This document shows, in pieces, positions 49,146-57,723 of a stretch of 64,000 nucleotides of DNA. Position 1 is the stretch's first letter; every line of letters starts with the position of its first letter. A program made the position numbers and the translations under genes. The notes beneath the pieces were generated by a model. It was not told the DNA's origin. It made no database searches and saw only the letters and a list, made by a program, of their open reading frames with translations. This DNA comes from Citrifermentans bremense (GTDB lineage: Bacteria > Desulfobacterota > Desulfuromonadia > Geobacterales > Geobacteraceae): contig NZ_AP023213.1 in NCBI RefSeq assembly GCF_014218275.1, positions 3,938,954-4,002,953 on the forward strand, written 5' to 3'.

Positions 49146-51683
49146 TTACCGCGTCTTTTCGTCCAGCGCCTCGCGCACCTTTTCCGCCAGGTCCGTCAGG
49201 GAAAAGGGTTTGGAGATGAAGTTCACCCCGTCGTCCAGCACGCCGTGGTGCGCTATCACGTTGGCGGTGTACCCCGACATGAAGAGGGCCTTCATCCTGG
49301 GGCAGATGGCGAGGAGGCTCCGCGCAAGCTCCCTGCCGTTCATCTCGGGCATCACCACGTCGGTCATCAGCAGGTCGATCTCGTCGGCGTGCGCGCGGGC
49401 CAGCTCGATCGCCTCGCGGGGGAGCCCCGCCGCCAGCACCCGGTACCCCTGCAGCTGCAGCAGGGAGATCGCCACCTCCCGGATGGTCGGCTCGTCCTCC
49501 ACCACGAGGATGGTTTCGTGGCCGCGGGAGGCGGGCTTTTCTTCAGGTTCGGGCAAAGAGTCGGCCCTCGCCGCGTCGTAGCGGGGGAGGTAGATCTTGA
49601 AGCTGGTCCCTGCGCCGGGCTCGCTGTAGGTGTTGATGAAGCCGCTGTTCTGCTTCACGATGCCGTACAAGGTGGCGAGCCCCAGCCCGGTCCCCTTGCC
49701 GAGTTCCTTGGTGGTGAAGAAAGGCTCGAAGATGCGCGCCATCGTCTCCTTGTCGATGCCGCAGCCGTCGTCGCTCACCGTCAGCTGCACGTAATCCCCG
49801 GGGACGAACCCGAAGTGGGAGGCGCAGTAATCCTTGTCTAGCCTGGCGTTTGCTGTCTCTATGGTGATCCTGCCGACGTCGGCGATCGCGTCGCGGGCGT
49901 TGACGCAGAGGTTGGCCAGGACCTGATCCAGCTGGGAAGGGTCCATCTTGACGGCCCACAACTTCGGCGCCGGGCGCCAGACCACCTCGATGTTCTCCCC
50001 CACCAGGCGCCTGAGCATGCCCAGCATCTGCTCCACGGTCTGGTTCAGCTCCAGCACCTTCGGGGCTATGGTCTGCTTCCTGGCGAACCCAAGGAGTTGC
50101 TGCGTCAGCGCGGCGGACTTCTCGGCCGCCTGGCGGATCCCCTCCAGCCGGTTGCGGACCGGGTCCTGGGGATCCAGTTCCCGCATCCCCAGTTGCGCCA
50201 GCCCGAGTATCACGGTCAGCAGGTTGTTGAAATCGTGCGCCACCCCCCCAGCCAGCCGTCCCACCGATTCCAGTTTCTGCGCCTGCTGGAGCTGGGATTC
50301 CAGCCGGACCTTCTCTGCCTCGGCCAGCTTCAATTCGGTGACGTCGGAGACCAGGACGTAGAACCCCCTGGTCACGCCCCCCACCCGGTCCGGGATGTAG
50401 TGCGCCCAGGTGTAGCCGACCTCTCCGCCGGGCTTCACCAGGGTCCTTTCGAAGCGCTGCGGCTCGCCCGAGAGGGCCTTCCGGACGTACGGCTCGTTCT
50501 GCGCGAATAGCTCTTCCCCCAAGAGATCCTGCAGGGTGATGCCTATCATCTGCTCCGTGCTCTTGCCGAACCACTCCTGGTAGGCCTTGTTGGCGAAGCC
50601 GCAGCGCAGCTCGCTGTCCCAGTACCCCACCATGCCGGGGACCTGGTCGGTGAGCATGCGCAGGAAGCGCTCGTTGGCGGAAAGCGCGTCCTCGATCTGC
50701 TTTCTCTGGGTTATGTCCTCGGTGAAGATGACGATCCCCCCCACCCGGTCCACCGCCTCGTACCAGGGGCGGATTTCCCAGCGCACCCACTGCACGGTGC
50801 CGTCGGCACGCACGAAACGGTCCGCCTCCTCCCGGAGCACCTCCCCCGCAAGGCCGCGCCGGTGCAGCTCCTTCCAGCGCTCGGGCATCTCGGGGAACAC
50901 GTCGTAGTGCGACAGCCCGATCAGGTTGCGGTCGCCAAGTCCGTACATGCTCTGCCAGCGGCGGCTCACCTGCAGGTAGCGCATCTTCGTGTCGAACATC
51001 GCCAGGGAAGCCGGCGCGTACTCGAAGAAAAAGCGCAGGTGGGCGTTTTTCTCCTTGATGGCGTCTTCCTGCCTCTTGCGTTCGGTCACGTCCCTGACCA
51101 CTGCGATGATGGCGAGCCTCCCCAGGGTGGTGATCCTCCTAAGCGACACCTCGGCCCAGAACTGCTCGCCGTTTTTCCTTCTGGCGAGCCATTGGAAGAC
51201 CTGCGGTCCGTCGTTGACCGTCTGGCGCACCTTGGCGAGCGCATCGGACGGGGAATAGGGGGCAAGGCCGGAGGAAAAAAGTGACAGGTCGCCGCAAAGG
51301 GCCTCCTCGCGGGTATAGCCGTACATATCCAGCACCCGCTGGTTCACGTCGAGGACGCGCCCTGTCTCGATGTCGTGGAGGAAGATGGCTTCGTTGGTGG
51401 CGTTGAAGATGGTGCGGTAATTGTCCAGGATCTCGAGCCGCTCCGTTTCGGCGGCGCCGAGCCTGTCCAGATAGCGGGAGATCAGAAAGTAGAGCAGTGC
51501 CGCGGTGCAGAATATGAAGAGAAAGCCTTTGGCGACGGCGATCTGGACCAGCAGTTTGCGGTCCTCGAACATCCAGTCCACTACCTGGTCTGAGCCGTAG
51601 ATCCAGGCCAGACCGAAAACGGCGTAGATGCCGACGATCCTCGCCGTCTCCAACCTTCTTTTGTTGGCGTCCGCCTGTTTCAT
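49146..51683 (-). CDS. Hybrid sensor histidine kinase with three PAS domains and receiver
   Basis: 845 residues. Two N-terminal transmembrane helices (about 15-35 and 45-70) have little periplasmic sequence between them, and three PAS domains follow (about 85-210, 215-335 and 345-465). The HisKA domain holds the phospho-acceptor His in GGVAHDFNNLL, the ATPase domain has DDGCGIDKE and GKGTGLGLATLYG, and a C-terminal receiver domain carries the Asp in MTDVVMPEMNG. The ATG at 51683 with GGGAGAG is preferred over GTG at 51713. The output partner is unknown. Next upstream is the OmpR-type pair in the same direction, with 92 bases between. Confidence 0.93.
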   Translation of the reverse strand: MKQADANKRRLETARIVGIYAVFGLAWIYGSDQVVDWMFEDRKLLVQIAVAKGFLFIFCTAALLYFLISRYLDRLGAAETERLEILDNYRTIFNATNEAIFLHDIETGRVLDVNQRVLDMYGYTREEALCGDLSLFSSGLAPYSPSDALAKVRQTVNDGPQVFQWLARRKNGEQFWAEVSLRRITTLGRLAIIAVVRDVTERKRQEDAIKEKNAHLRFFFEYAPASLAMFDTKMRYLQVSRRWQSMYGLGDRNLIGLSHYDVFPEMPERWKELHRRGLAGEVLREEADRFVRADGTVQWVRWEIRPWYEAVDRVGGIVIFTEDITQRKQIEDALSANERFLRMLTDQVPGMVGYWDSELRCGFANKAYQEWFGKSTEQMIGITLQDLLGEELFAQNEPYVRKALSGEPQRFERTLVKPGGEVGYTWAHYIPDRVGGVTRGFYVLVSDVTELKLAEAEKVRLESQLQQAQKLESVGRLAGGVAHDFNNLLTVILGLAQLGMRELDPQDPVRNRLEGIRQAAEKSAALTQQLLGFARKQTIAPKVLELNQTVEQMLGMLRRLVGENIEVVWRPAPKLWAVKMDPSQLDQVLANLCVNARDAIADVGRITIETANARLDKDYCASHFGFVPGDYVQLTVSDDGCGIDKETMARIFEPFFTTKELGKGTGLGLATLYGIVKQNSGFINTYSEPGAGTSFKIYLPRYDAARADSLPEPEEKPASRGHETILVVEDEPTIREVAISLLQLQGYRVLAAGLPREAIELARAHADEIDLLMTDVVMPEMNGRELARSLLAICPRMKALFMSGYTANVIAHHGVLDDGVNFISKPFSLTDLAEKVREALDEKTR

Positions 51684-51775
51684 GCTCTCCCTGTGCTGAC
51701 GGTCGTTTTTCACAGCCCGAAGTGGGCTATGCTAGCCAAATTCTGATGAAAAGTCTCGTTAAAAGATGTATGACG

Positions 51776-53221
51776 TCAGCTCTTTCCCGTCGCCGGAGAG
51801 TCGGGAGGGTCCGGCGCCAGAGGGGGGAAACGCAACATGACGGTGGTCCCCGCACCCGGGGTGCTGGCCACCGAGACGCTCCCGCCGTGCAGTGTCATGA
51901 TGGAGCGGACGATGGCGAGCCCGAGCCCGCTCCCCTGGTTGTACACCAGCCGGGCCTGCGGCGAGCGGTAGAAGCGGTCGAAAACGCGCGGCAGCTCGGA
52001 TTCTTCCACCCCCATGCCGTTGTCCGCGACGGCGACGGCGACGGAGCCGTCGAGCTCCGGCTCGATCTTCAGCGAGATGCGCCCCGGCTTCGGGGTGTAG
52101 TGCAGCGCGTTGGAGATGAGGTTTCCCACGGCGCGCTGGAACAGGTTGGGGTCGACGCAAACGCTCCCCTCTCCCTCAACCGTGATCGAGGTCTGCTGCT
52201 CCTCCGCCACGTTGCTGTAGTACTCCGCCAGCGTTTCCAGGGCCTGCCTCGCGTCGATCAGCCGCGCCTCGCGGGGGCGGTCCGGCCGCGCCAGGAACAG
52301 GATGTCCCCCACCATGCGGGCCAGGCGCTCGTACTCCTCGATGCTCGACTCGATGATGTGGCGGTACTCCTCCTCGGAGCGCGCCCGCGACAGGGCGACC
52401 TCTGCCTCCCCGCGCAGGTTGTTGATCGGGGTGCGCAGCTCGTGGGCCAGGTTCGCCGAGAACTCGGAAAGGCGCGCAAAAGACTCCTCCAGCCGGGCCA
52501 GCATGGCGTCGAGCGCCGCCGTCAACTGGTCCAGCTCTTGGGGCCAGACCGCCGCACTCCTGACCCGCTGGTGCAGGCCCGCCTCGTTGATCTGGGCCAG
52601 TTTCCCCGCCATCTCCTGCAAAGGCTTCAGCCCGCGCCGTGTGATGACGACCCCGAGCCCGGCGGCGAGCAGCAGCCCTATGGCCACCGCGGTCGAGGTG
52701 CGCAGCAGGTACTTCGACATCAGCGCATCCTCGTCGGTTATGTCCAGCGCCACCTGCACCAGGCGGAAGTGCGGGTCGCCCCCCCTGCCTGCCCAGGCCG
52801 AGTTCAGCAGGTAGTGCCTGTGGTCGGGGGTGCGGTACTTGATGCTGCGCCCGATTTTCTCGTCCGCCGTCACCGCCGGCGGGAAAAGCCCCAACGTAAG
52901 CGCCGACATCTGCGGCGATTGCAAGAGGGTATGCCCCTCGGCGTCCTGGATCCGGATCAGGTGCCTGGCGGGCTGCCCCGGCTTGTCGACCGGGACCTGG
53001 TCCCTCAGCGCGTCCGGGTGCCGCGCCACGATGTCGCGCAGCGAGTTGATCCTCTCCAGCACGAAGTCGTTGTCCTCGTAATCGAGGTCCTTGGAGAGCG
53101 CCTTGAACTGGAACCAGTTGGTGCAAAGGAGTATCAACAGGGTGCTGACCAGGTAGAAGGCGACCAGGCGCGCGGTGATGGAGGGGGCGCGGCGAAACTC
53201 AGGCGGTCTCGTCGAGGACAT
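51776..53221 (-). CDS. Sensor histidine kinase, heavy-metal-sensor (CusS-like) type
   Basis: 481 residues: transmembrane helices at about 18-38 and 178-200 flank a periplasmic domain, followed by HAMP (about 200-255), HisKA with the His in [12 protein letters not shown] and the ATPase domain with [21 protein letters not shown] and [12 protein letters not shown]. The order and family match CusS/IrlB-type kinases that sense metal ions; the actual signal is unknown, and no metal efflux genes are adjacent. The start ATG at 53221 lies inside the 3' end of the response regulator gene (23-base overlap), so the two are coupled. Confidence 0.9.
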   Translation of the reverse strand: MSSTRPPEFRRAPSITARLVAFYLVSTLLILLCTNWFQFKALSKDLDYEDNDFVLERINSLRDIVARHPDALRDQVPVDKPGQPARHLIRIQDAEGHTLLQSPQMSALTLGLFPPAVTADEKIGRSIKYRTPDHRHYLLNSAWAGRGGDPHFRLVQVALDITDEDALMSKYLLRTSTAVAIGLLLAAGLGVVITRRGLKPLQEMAGKLAQINEAGLHQRVRSAAVWPQELDQLTAALDAMLARLEESFARLSEFSANLAHELRTPINNLRGEAEVALSRARSEEEYRHIIESSIEEYERLARMVGDILFLARPDRPREARLIDARQALETLAEYYSNVAEEQQTSITVEGEGSVCVDPNLFQRAVGNLISNALHYTPKPGRISLKIEPELDGSVAVAVADNGMGVEESELPRVFDRFYRSPQARLVYNQGSGLGLAIVRSIMTLHGGSVSVASTPGAGTTVMLRFPPLAPDPPDSPATGKS

Positions 53222-53873
53222 AGCCGACCCCCCTGATGGTCTGAATGAGCTTGACCGGGAAGGGGTCGTCGACCTTCTTCCTGAGCCTCCTTATCGCCAC
53301 GTCCACCACGTTGGTGTCGGTGTCGAAGTTGATGCCCCAGACCTGCTCGGAGATGGTGGTGCGGCTTAGGACCTCGCCGCGCCGGCGCAGCATCAGGGCA
53401 AGAAGCTGGAACTCCTTCACGGTGAGGTCGAGCGATCGGCCGCCGCGCCGGGCCTTGTGCCGGATCAGGTCCAGTTCCAGGTCGGCAAGCCTCAGCGACT
53501 CGGACTGCTGCAGCGGGTGGCGGCGCAGGATGATGCGGATGCGGGCCAGAAGCTCCGAGAAGGCGTAGGGCTTCACCAGGTAGTCGTCGGCGCCAAGCTC
53601 AAGGCCGTGCACCCGGTCATGCACCTCGTCGCGCGCCGACAGGAAGATGACCGGGACGTCGTTTCCCGCCGCGCGCAGTTCCTTGATGATAGACCACCCC
53701 CCGCGCAGCGGGAGCATCACGTCGAGGATGATCAGGCTGTACACCTCGGTCAGGGCGAGGTGCAGCCCGTCCTCGCCGTCGTTGGCGATGTCGACGCTGA
53801 AGCCGTTTTCGGTGAGCCCCTTCTTCAGGTAGTTGGCGGCCTTTTGTTCGTCCTCGACGATCAGGATACGCAT
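53199..53873 (-). CDS. OmpR-family response regulator (CusR-like)
   Basis: 224 residues from the ATG at 53873 (AAGGAA upstream): receiver domain (about 1-115) with the phospho-acceptor Asp in LIILDVMLP and Lys in VKPYAFSEL, then a winged-helix DNA-binding domain with [30 protein letters not shown] and a C-terminal IRGVGYVL. It pairs with the overlapping kinase gene. Confidence 0.93.
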   Translation of the reverse strand: MRILIVEDEQKAANYLKKGLTENGFSVDIANDGEDGLHLALTEVYSLIILDVMLPLRGGWSIIKELRAAGNDVPVIFLSARDEVHDRVHGLELGADDYLVKPYAFSELLARIRIILRRHPLQQSESLRLADLELDLIRHKARRGGRSLDLTVKEFQLLALMLRRRGEVLSRTTISEQVWGINFDTDTNVVDVAIRRLRKKVDDPFPVKLIQTIRGVGYVLDETA

Positions 53874-53895
53874 GTGTTCCTTCAACTGCTTGGTT

Positions 53896-54261
53896 TCATG
53901 AGCGGTACGCCCCGGCAGTATAACGTATCGACGCGGCAAGTGCGAAGTTTAAATTGCCCCCCTCTCGGACCCTCTCCGCGGCAAGCGGCTTGCCTTCTCC
54001 CCCTTCGCAAGCTTCTTCCGTGAATTCCGGGGAGGCGACGGCCCGCGCGCGTACGTGGGGCTCACCGAGAAGGCGCTGGAAGTAGGTCGACATGTTGGCC
54101 AGGTCCGCCAGCGGCACGGTCACCCCCCGGTACATGGCAGCGTCGTCTTCCGCTATGTGCCCTATCTTTATCACTCCCACCGAACCTACTCCGGCGCTGA
54201 TTATGGCTATCGCGACAAATCCCACCAGCAATTTCGTTCCGATACTCAAGTTCTTGAACAT
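53896..54261 (-). pseudogene. N-terminal remnant of a methyl-accepting chemotaxis protein
   Basis: The frame from ATG 54261 (GAGGAAGTG upstream) begins like a chemoreceptor: a basic start (MFKNLSIGTKLLVGF), one transmembrane helix (about 9-30) and the start of a four-helix-bundle sensor domain up to about residue 65 (ADLANMSTYFQRL). After that the sequence becomes Gly/Glu/Arg/Ala-rich and reads like an intergenic repeat, and stops at residue 121. No HAMP or signalling domain follows. It lies immediately upstream of the response-regulator start. A relic of deletion, or of a repeat inserted into the gene, is likely. Confidence 0.7.
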
Positions 54262-54489
54262 CACTTCCTCAATCGTTTTTGCGAGAGATACCTAGATGGC
54301 AGGCGATGCGCGTATCGTAGCCGCGACGAAGACCAATATGGTCCCGTTTGTTTGTTACAGGGATATCGGTTGGTTCATCATTTACTTTATGGAGAAGCGA
54401 TATTTTTTAGCTTTAACAAGCAGCGTTGAACCGAACTTCAGAAGTGGCTACTGCTGACGCTTGCATCGCCTCGCGGGCGGGAGTCTGCG

Positions 54490-54551
54490 GAGCAAGGTGC
54501 CGGCAAGAGGGTGTGCTTAGGCACGACGGGGTTTTGCATTGCTCTTTTTTT
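54490..54551 (+). other. Terminator-like structure or small RNA end in intergenic region
   Basis: GAGCAA (54490-54495) pairs with TTGCTC (54539-54544), with an inner GTGCC/GGCAC, followed by seven T. It lies in the 368-base gap between the chemoreceptor remnant and the zinc-ribbon gene. No plus-strand gene ends just before it, so it may terminate a small RNA of about 100 bases. The remaining gap shows nothing definite. Confidence 0.4.
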
Positions 54552-54629
54552 ATGGCAGGATTTTAATCGTTATCTTCAACACCCCGAGCTCAGGTGTCTA
54601 CACCATCTTCCCTAAGAGGAGCAAAGGCG

Positions 54630-55028
54630 ATGCCGCGATCGATCTTCAGCTACATCTATCCTGCAGGATGCTTCGGATTGCCGGAGCTCAAGGAGAGCCG
54701 CTGCGCCCTTTGCGGCAACCTCAACATGGACTGCAGCTGCACCGAGTGCGAACACCCGGTGGTCATGGACGGTGGGGAGCGGAAGTGCGGGGTGCGGGGG
54801 TGTCTGGAACATCTGCTCGACCGCGAACTTGTAGCGCGCATCGAGACCCTCGACGCCCAGCTCGACAACCTGAGGCAGGAGGCCGTCCGGCGGGAAATCC
54901 CGACCCTTCCCTGCCCCGAGTGCGGCGAGGTGCAGACGGTAACCATCTACAACAGCGGCCCCTACCTCTGCCACGGCTACTTCTATGCCGGGGAGAAGCA
55001 CGGCTGGATCAGGAAGGGGCGATACTGA
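54630..55028 (+). CDS. Cysteine-rich zinc-ribbon-like protein of unknown function
   Basis: 132 residues with CALC, a C-x-C-xx-C motif (CSCTEC, near residue 33), a further CGVRGC, a coiled-coil-like helix (about 65-90) and a second pair CPEC (near 95-98). It looks like two zinc ribbons joined by a helix. No enzymatic motif is seen, and I do not recognise the family. Start ATG at 54630 with GAGGAG upstream; the open frame reaches back to 54594. Confidence 0.75.
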   Translation: MPRSIFSYIYPAGCFGLPELKESRCALCGNLNMDCSCTECEHPVVMDGGERKCGVRGCLEHLLDRELVARIETLDAQLDNLRQEAVRREIPTLPCPECGEVQTVTIYNSGPYLCHGYFYAGEKHGWIRKGRY

Positions 55029-55135
55029 AACGCGCTTCTTTTTCGAGCTTTAACAACGAGGGCTCACGGTGCTAAACTGGGGCCCTTTTTAAGTGCCTGC
55101 CCCCGTGCGCTGCCGATCGCGACAAGAGGAGATTC

Positions 55136-56404
55136 ATGGAACCCCGTGCCCTGCTGCAGCAGATGTTTGAAGCCGCCGTCGCTTCGGCCTGCCCCGAAGA
55201 GTGCATCCGCAGGCACCTACCCTCCCCCCCTGCAGGGAAGACCGTGGTGATCGGAGCGGGAAAGGCCTCCGCCGCCATGGCCCGCGCCTTCGAGGACGCC
55301 TGGCCTGCAGAGATCGACGCTGGCCTCGTGGTCACCCGCTACGGGTACCAAGTCCCCTGCCGCCGGATCGAGATCGTGCAGGCGGCGCATCCCGTTCCCG
55401 ACGCGGCCGGTTGCGCCGCGGCAGCGCGGATGCTGGAAATGGTCGCGGGGCTTGCGCCGGAGGACCTGGTTGTAGCCCTCATCTCAGGCGGAGGCTCCGC
55501 GCTGCTACCGCTTCCCCTTCCGGGCATCACCCTTGCCCAAAAACAGCAGTTGAGCCGCAAGCTGTTGGATTCGGGGGCGAGCATAAGCGAGATCAACTGC
55601 GTGCGCCGGCACCTCTCCGCCATCAAGGGGGGAAGGCTCGCCGCGGCCTGCCACCCGGCGCGGGTGGTCACCCTCGCCATCTCGGACGTCCCCGGCGACT
55701 CCCCCGTCGACATCGCCTCCGGCCCTACCGTCGCCGACCTAACCACCTGCGCCGACGCCCTCGCCATAGTCCGCCGGTTTGGGATACCGCTTCCCGCGCA
55801 TGTGCTGGAGGCCCTTGCCTCCGGGACGGGGGAATCGGTTAAGCCCGGAGACCCGAGGCTTTGCGAGGAGGATTACCGGCTGGTGGCGACGCCGCAAAAG
55901 GCGCTGGAAGCGGCGGCTCAGGTGGCGGCTGGGCATGGCGTGGCGGCGCACATACTGAGCGACCGCATCGAGGGGGAGGCGAGGGAAGTGGCAAAGGTCA
56001 TGGCGGGTATCGCCCTGCAGGTGGCTGGGCGCGGTGAGCCTTTTGCCACCCCTTGCGTTCTTCTTTCCGGCGGCGAGACCACGGTGACCGTGCGCGGCAA
56101 CGGCCGGGGTGGGCGCAACGTGGAGTTCCTGCTGGCGCTGGGGATAGCGTTGAACGGCGCAGCGGGAATCCATGCGCTTGCCGCCGACACGGACGGGGTC
56201 GACGGACGGGAGGAGATAGCGGGCGCCTTTCTTGCGCCCGATTCCCTGCAAAGGGGGTGGCAGTCGGGGTTGAACCCGAAGCTCACCCTGGACGACAACG
56301 ACGGGCACGGGTTCTTCCAGACGCTCGGGGACTCCCTGGTGACCGGACCCACCTTTACCAACGTCAACGATTTCCGCGCCCTTCTCGTTACCGGCGAAAC
56401 TTAG
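55136..56404 (+). CDS. Glycerate 2-kinase (DUF4147/MOFRL family)
   Basis: Phosphorylates glycerate to 2-phosphoglycerate; relatives have also been named hydroxypyruvate reductase (TtuD). 422 residues: an N-terminal DUF4147 domain with IGAGKASAAMARAFE and ISGGGSALLPLPLPGI, and a C-terminal MOFRL domain with LSGGETTVTVRGNGRGGRN and ADTDGVDG. ATG follows AAGAGGAG. Its stop overlaps the convergent DUF2845 gene by 4 bases. No other serine-cycle or glyoxylate genes are adjacent. Confidence 0.92.
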   Translation: MEPRALLQQMFEAAVASACPEECIRRHLPSPPAGKTVVIGAGKASAAMARAFEDAWPAEIDAGLVVTRYGYQVPCRRIEIVQAAHPVPDAAGCAAAARMLEMVAGLAPEDLVVALISGGGSALLPLPLPGITLAQKQQLSRKLLDSGASISEINCVRRHLSAIKGGRLAAACHPARVVTLAISDVPGDSPVDIASGPTVADLTTCADALAIVRRFGIPLPAHVLEALASGTGESVKPGDPRLCEEDYRLVATPQKALEAAAQVAAGHGVAAHILSDRIEGEAREVAKVMAGIALQVAGRGEPFATPCVLLSGGETTVTVRGNGRGGRNVEFLLALGIALNGAAGIHALAADTDGVDGREEIAGAFLAPDSLQRGWQSGLNPKLTLDDNDGHGFFQTLGDSLVTGPTFTNVNDFRALLVTGET

Positions 56405-56733
56405 TAGCCGTAGCCGAGACTCTCGATCCTTTTTACCCGGCCGTTCTCGAAAAGCACCAGTTGCATGAACTCACGCGGCCCGAAGTTGAAGGTCCATTCG
56501 TCCACCGTCACCGTGGTGGAGAGCGTCTTTTCCCTCCCCCCCTCGCGCACCTTCTCGAAGCGCCGTTCCTCCCTCTGCGTCTTCACCGCCGGCTCCCCGC
56601 ACTTCCCCAGCACCTCCGCCTGGTAGTCGCCGATCGAGGCGATCCCGCTGGGGCAGATCATGGTCGGGTTTTCCGTCCCCCATGCCGGGACGGTGAACAG
56701 AAGGGACAACACCATCAGGGTGAAAAATCTCAT
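56401..56733 (-). CDS. DUF2845-like secreted protein
   Basis: 110 residues: signal peptide (about 1-19, cleavage near AWG), then a small domain with two Cys (MICPSGIASIGDYQAEVLGKCGEP), as in the DUF2845 family of periplasmic proteins, and a C-terminal strand-rich part. The two Cys might form a disulfide. Function unknown. ATG follows GGAGGCC. Confidence 0.82.
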   Translation of the reverse strand: MRFFTLMVLSLLFTVPAWGTENPTMICPSGIASIGDYQAEVLGKCGEPAVKTQREERRFEKVREGGREKTLSTTVTVDEWTFNFGPREFMQLVLFENGRVKRIESLGYGY

Positions 56734-56775
56734 CTATCGGGGCCTCCTTCGCCTTGGGTCACACCCGTGGCCGCG

Positions 56776-56802
56776 AAAAGGGCTCCGCTTGCCGCGGAGC
56801 CC
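56776..56802 (-). terminator. Rho-independent terminator of the flavodoxin gene
   Basis: 9-bp stem GGGCTCCGC/GCGGAGCCC (56780-56788 with 56794-56802) and a 5-base loop. On the minus strand it is followed by TTTT. Confidence 0.8.
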
Positions 56803-56813
56803 AGGTGTACGGG

Positions 56814-57284
56814 TTACACCCTGTTCAGCAAGGAACTGAAGGCGTCGCACAAAACCGCCACTTCCTTCTCTATGCGCTCGTCGGGCGCGCCGATCGAAAC
56901 CGGACCGAAGTGACCGGCGCCGGTCAACCCCTGCACCACGCAGCCGTGAATCAGGAACGCCTTCAGGATGTCCAGCACCACCAGGTCGCCGCCGCCGCCG
57001 ATCATCCCTTCCGAGGTGAAGGCGGCCGCCGCCTTGCCGTTGAGCTTCTTGTAGTATTTGATGCTGTCGTCGATGAACTTCTTGACCGGCCACGCCATGG
57101 TCCCGAAGTAGTTGGGAGATCCGACCACGAAGCCGTCGTAGGAGGGTAAGGTATCGATGTCCACCTCCTGAACCGGGATCAGGTCCGCCTGAACGCCGTG
57201 GGACTGGAGGTAGTGGGCTATCAGCTGCGCCATCTTGCGCGTGTTCCCAGACTGCGAATGGTACGTCACCAGCGCCTTTTTCAT
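56814..57284 (-). CDS. Flavodoxin-like protein
   Basis: 156 residues, flavodoxin fold. The FMN phosphate-binding loop is visible as THYSQ-like TYHSQSGNTRKMA near the N-terminus, followed by VGSPNYFGTMAW (isoalloxazine-binding loop) and GGGGDLVVLDIL. It fits the NAD(P)H:quinone oxidoreductase/WrbA-like flavodoxin branch better than classical small flavodoxins. ATG follows GGAGG. Single gene with its own terminator; a 200-base leader upstream carries a strong hairpin at 57383-57429. Confidence 0.88.
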   Translation of the reverse strand: MKKALVTYHSQSGNTRKMAQLIAHYLQSHGVQADLIPVQEVDIDTLPSYDGFVVGSPNYFGTMAWPVKKFIDDSIKYYKKLNGKAAAAFTSEGMIGGGGDLVVLDILKAFLIHGCVVQGLTGAGHFGPVSIGAPDERIEKEVAVLCDAFSSLLNRV

Positions 57285-57382
57285 GTCGCCTCCATTGTTT
57301 GCCGAGAGATAGTTATTTGAACGGATGCTAACTTTACCTGCAAATCTCCCCCAAGAAAAGCCAAAACTTCCTTGATAGCCGA

Positions 57383-57429
57383 GCCGGCGAGGGTAACCGG
57401 TAACTTGCCGTTACTTCTACAGCGCCGGC
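57383..57429. other. Structured hairpin between flavodoxin and the chemoreceptor
   Basis: GCCGGCG (57383-57389) pairs with CGCCGGC (57423-57429), and inside GTAA-CGG pairs with CCG-TTAC with one bulge. It lies in the common upstream region of the divergent flavodoxin and chemoreceptor genes. No known riboswitch core is recognised. Confidence 0.45.
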
Positions 57430-57642
57430 CGGTTCCGGACGGGAGCTGCCCCCCCCTCGCTGCCGCCATCGACCATCGGGAGGCGTCATGAGCGCAGACG
57501 AAAAGACGGAGAGGACGGTCGAGACCTCTCCCGAAGAAGAGGAAAAGATCGCGGAGGCGACCTCAATCGCTGCGGTAGCCTGCACCGAGGATCCCTGCAA
57601 AGCTTCCCTGCCGGTTCCCAGTACAACTTTGTTTTTTGAGAC

Positions 57643-57669
57643 TAAACTTTTGAGGCAAGGTTCCGATGA
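57643..57669 (+). promoter_or_regulatory. FliA (sigma-28) promoter of the chemoreceptor
   Basis: TAAACTTT (57643-57650), 11-base spacer, TCCGATGA (57662-57669). This is close to the flagellar consensus TAAAGTTT-N11-GCCGATAA and lies 55 bases upstream of the start. Confidence 0.8.
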
Positions 57670-57723
57670 GAGAGGTTTCGAACACTTTGACGTCAATGAA
57701 AACCGAAGGGTAAGGAGTTGTGC

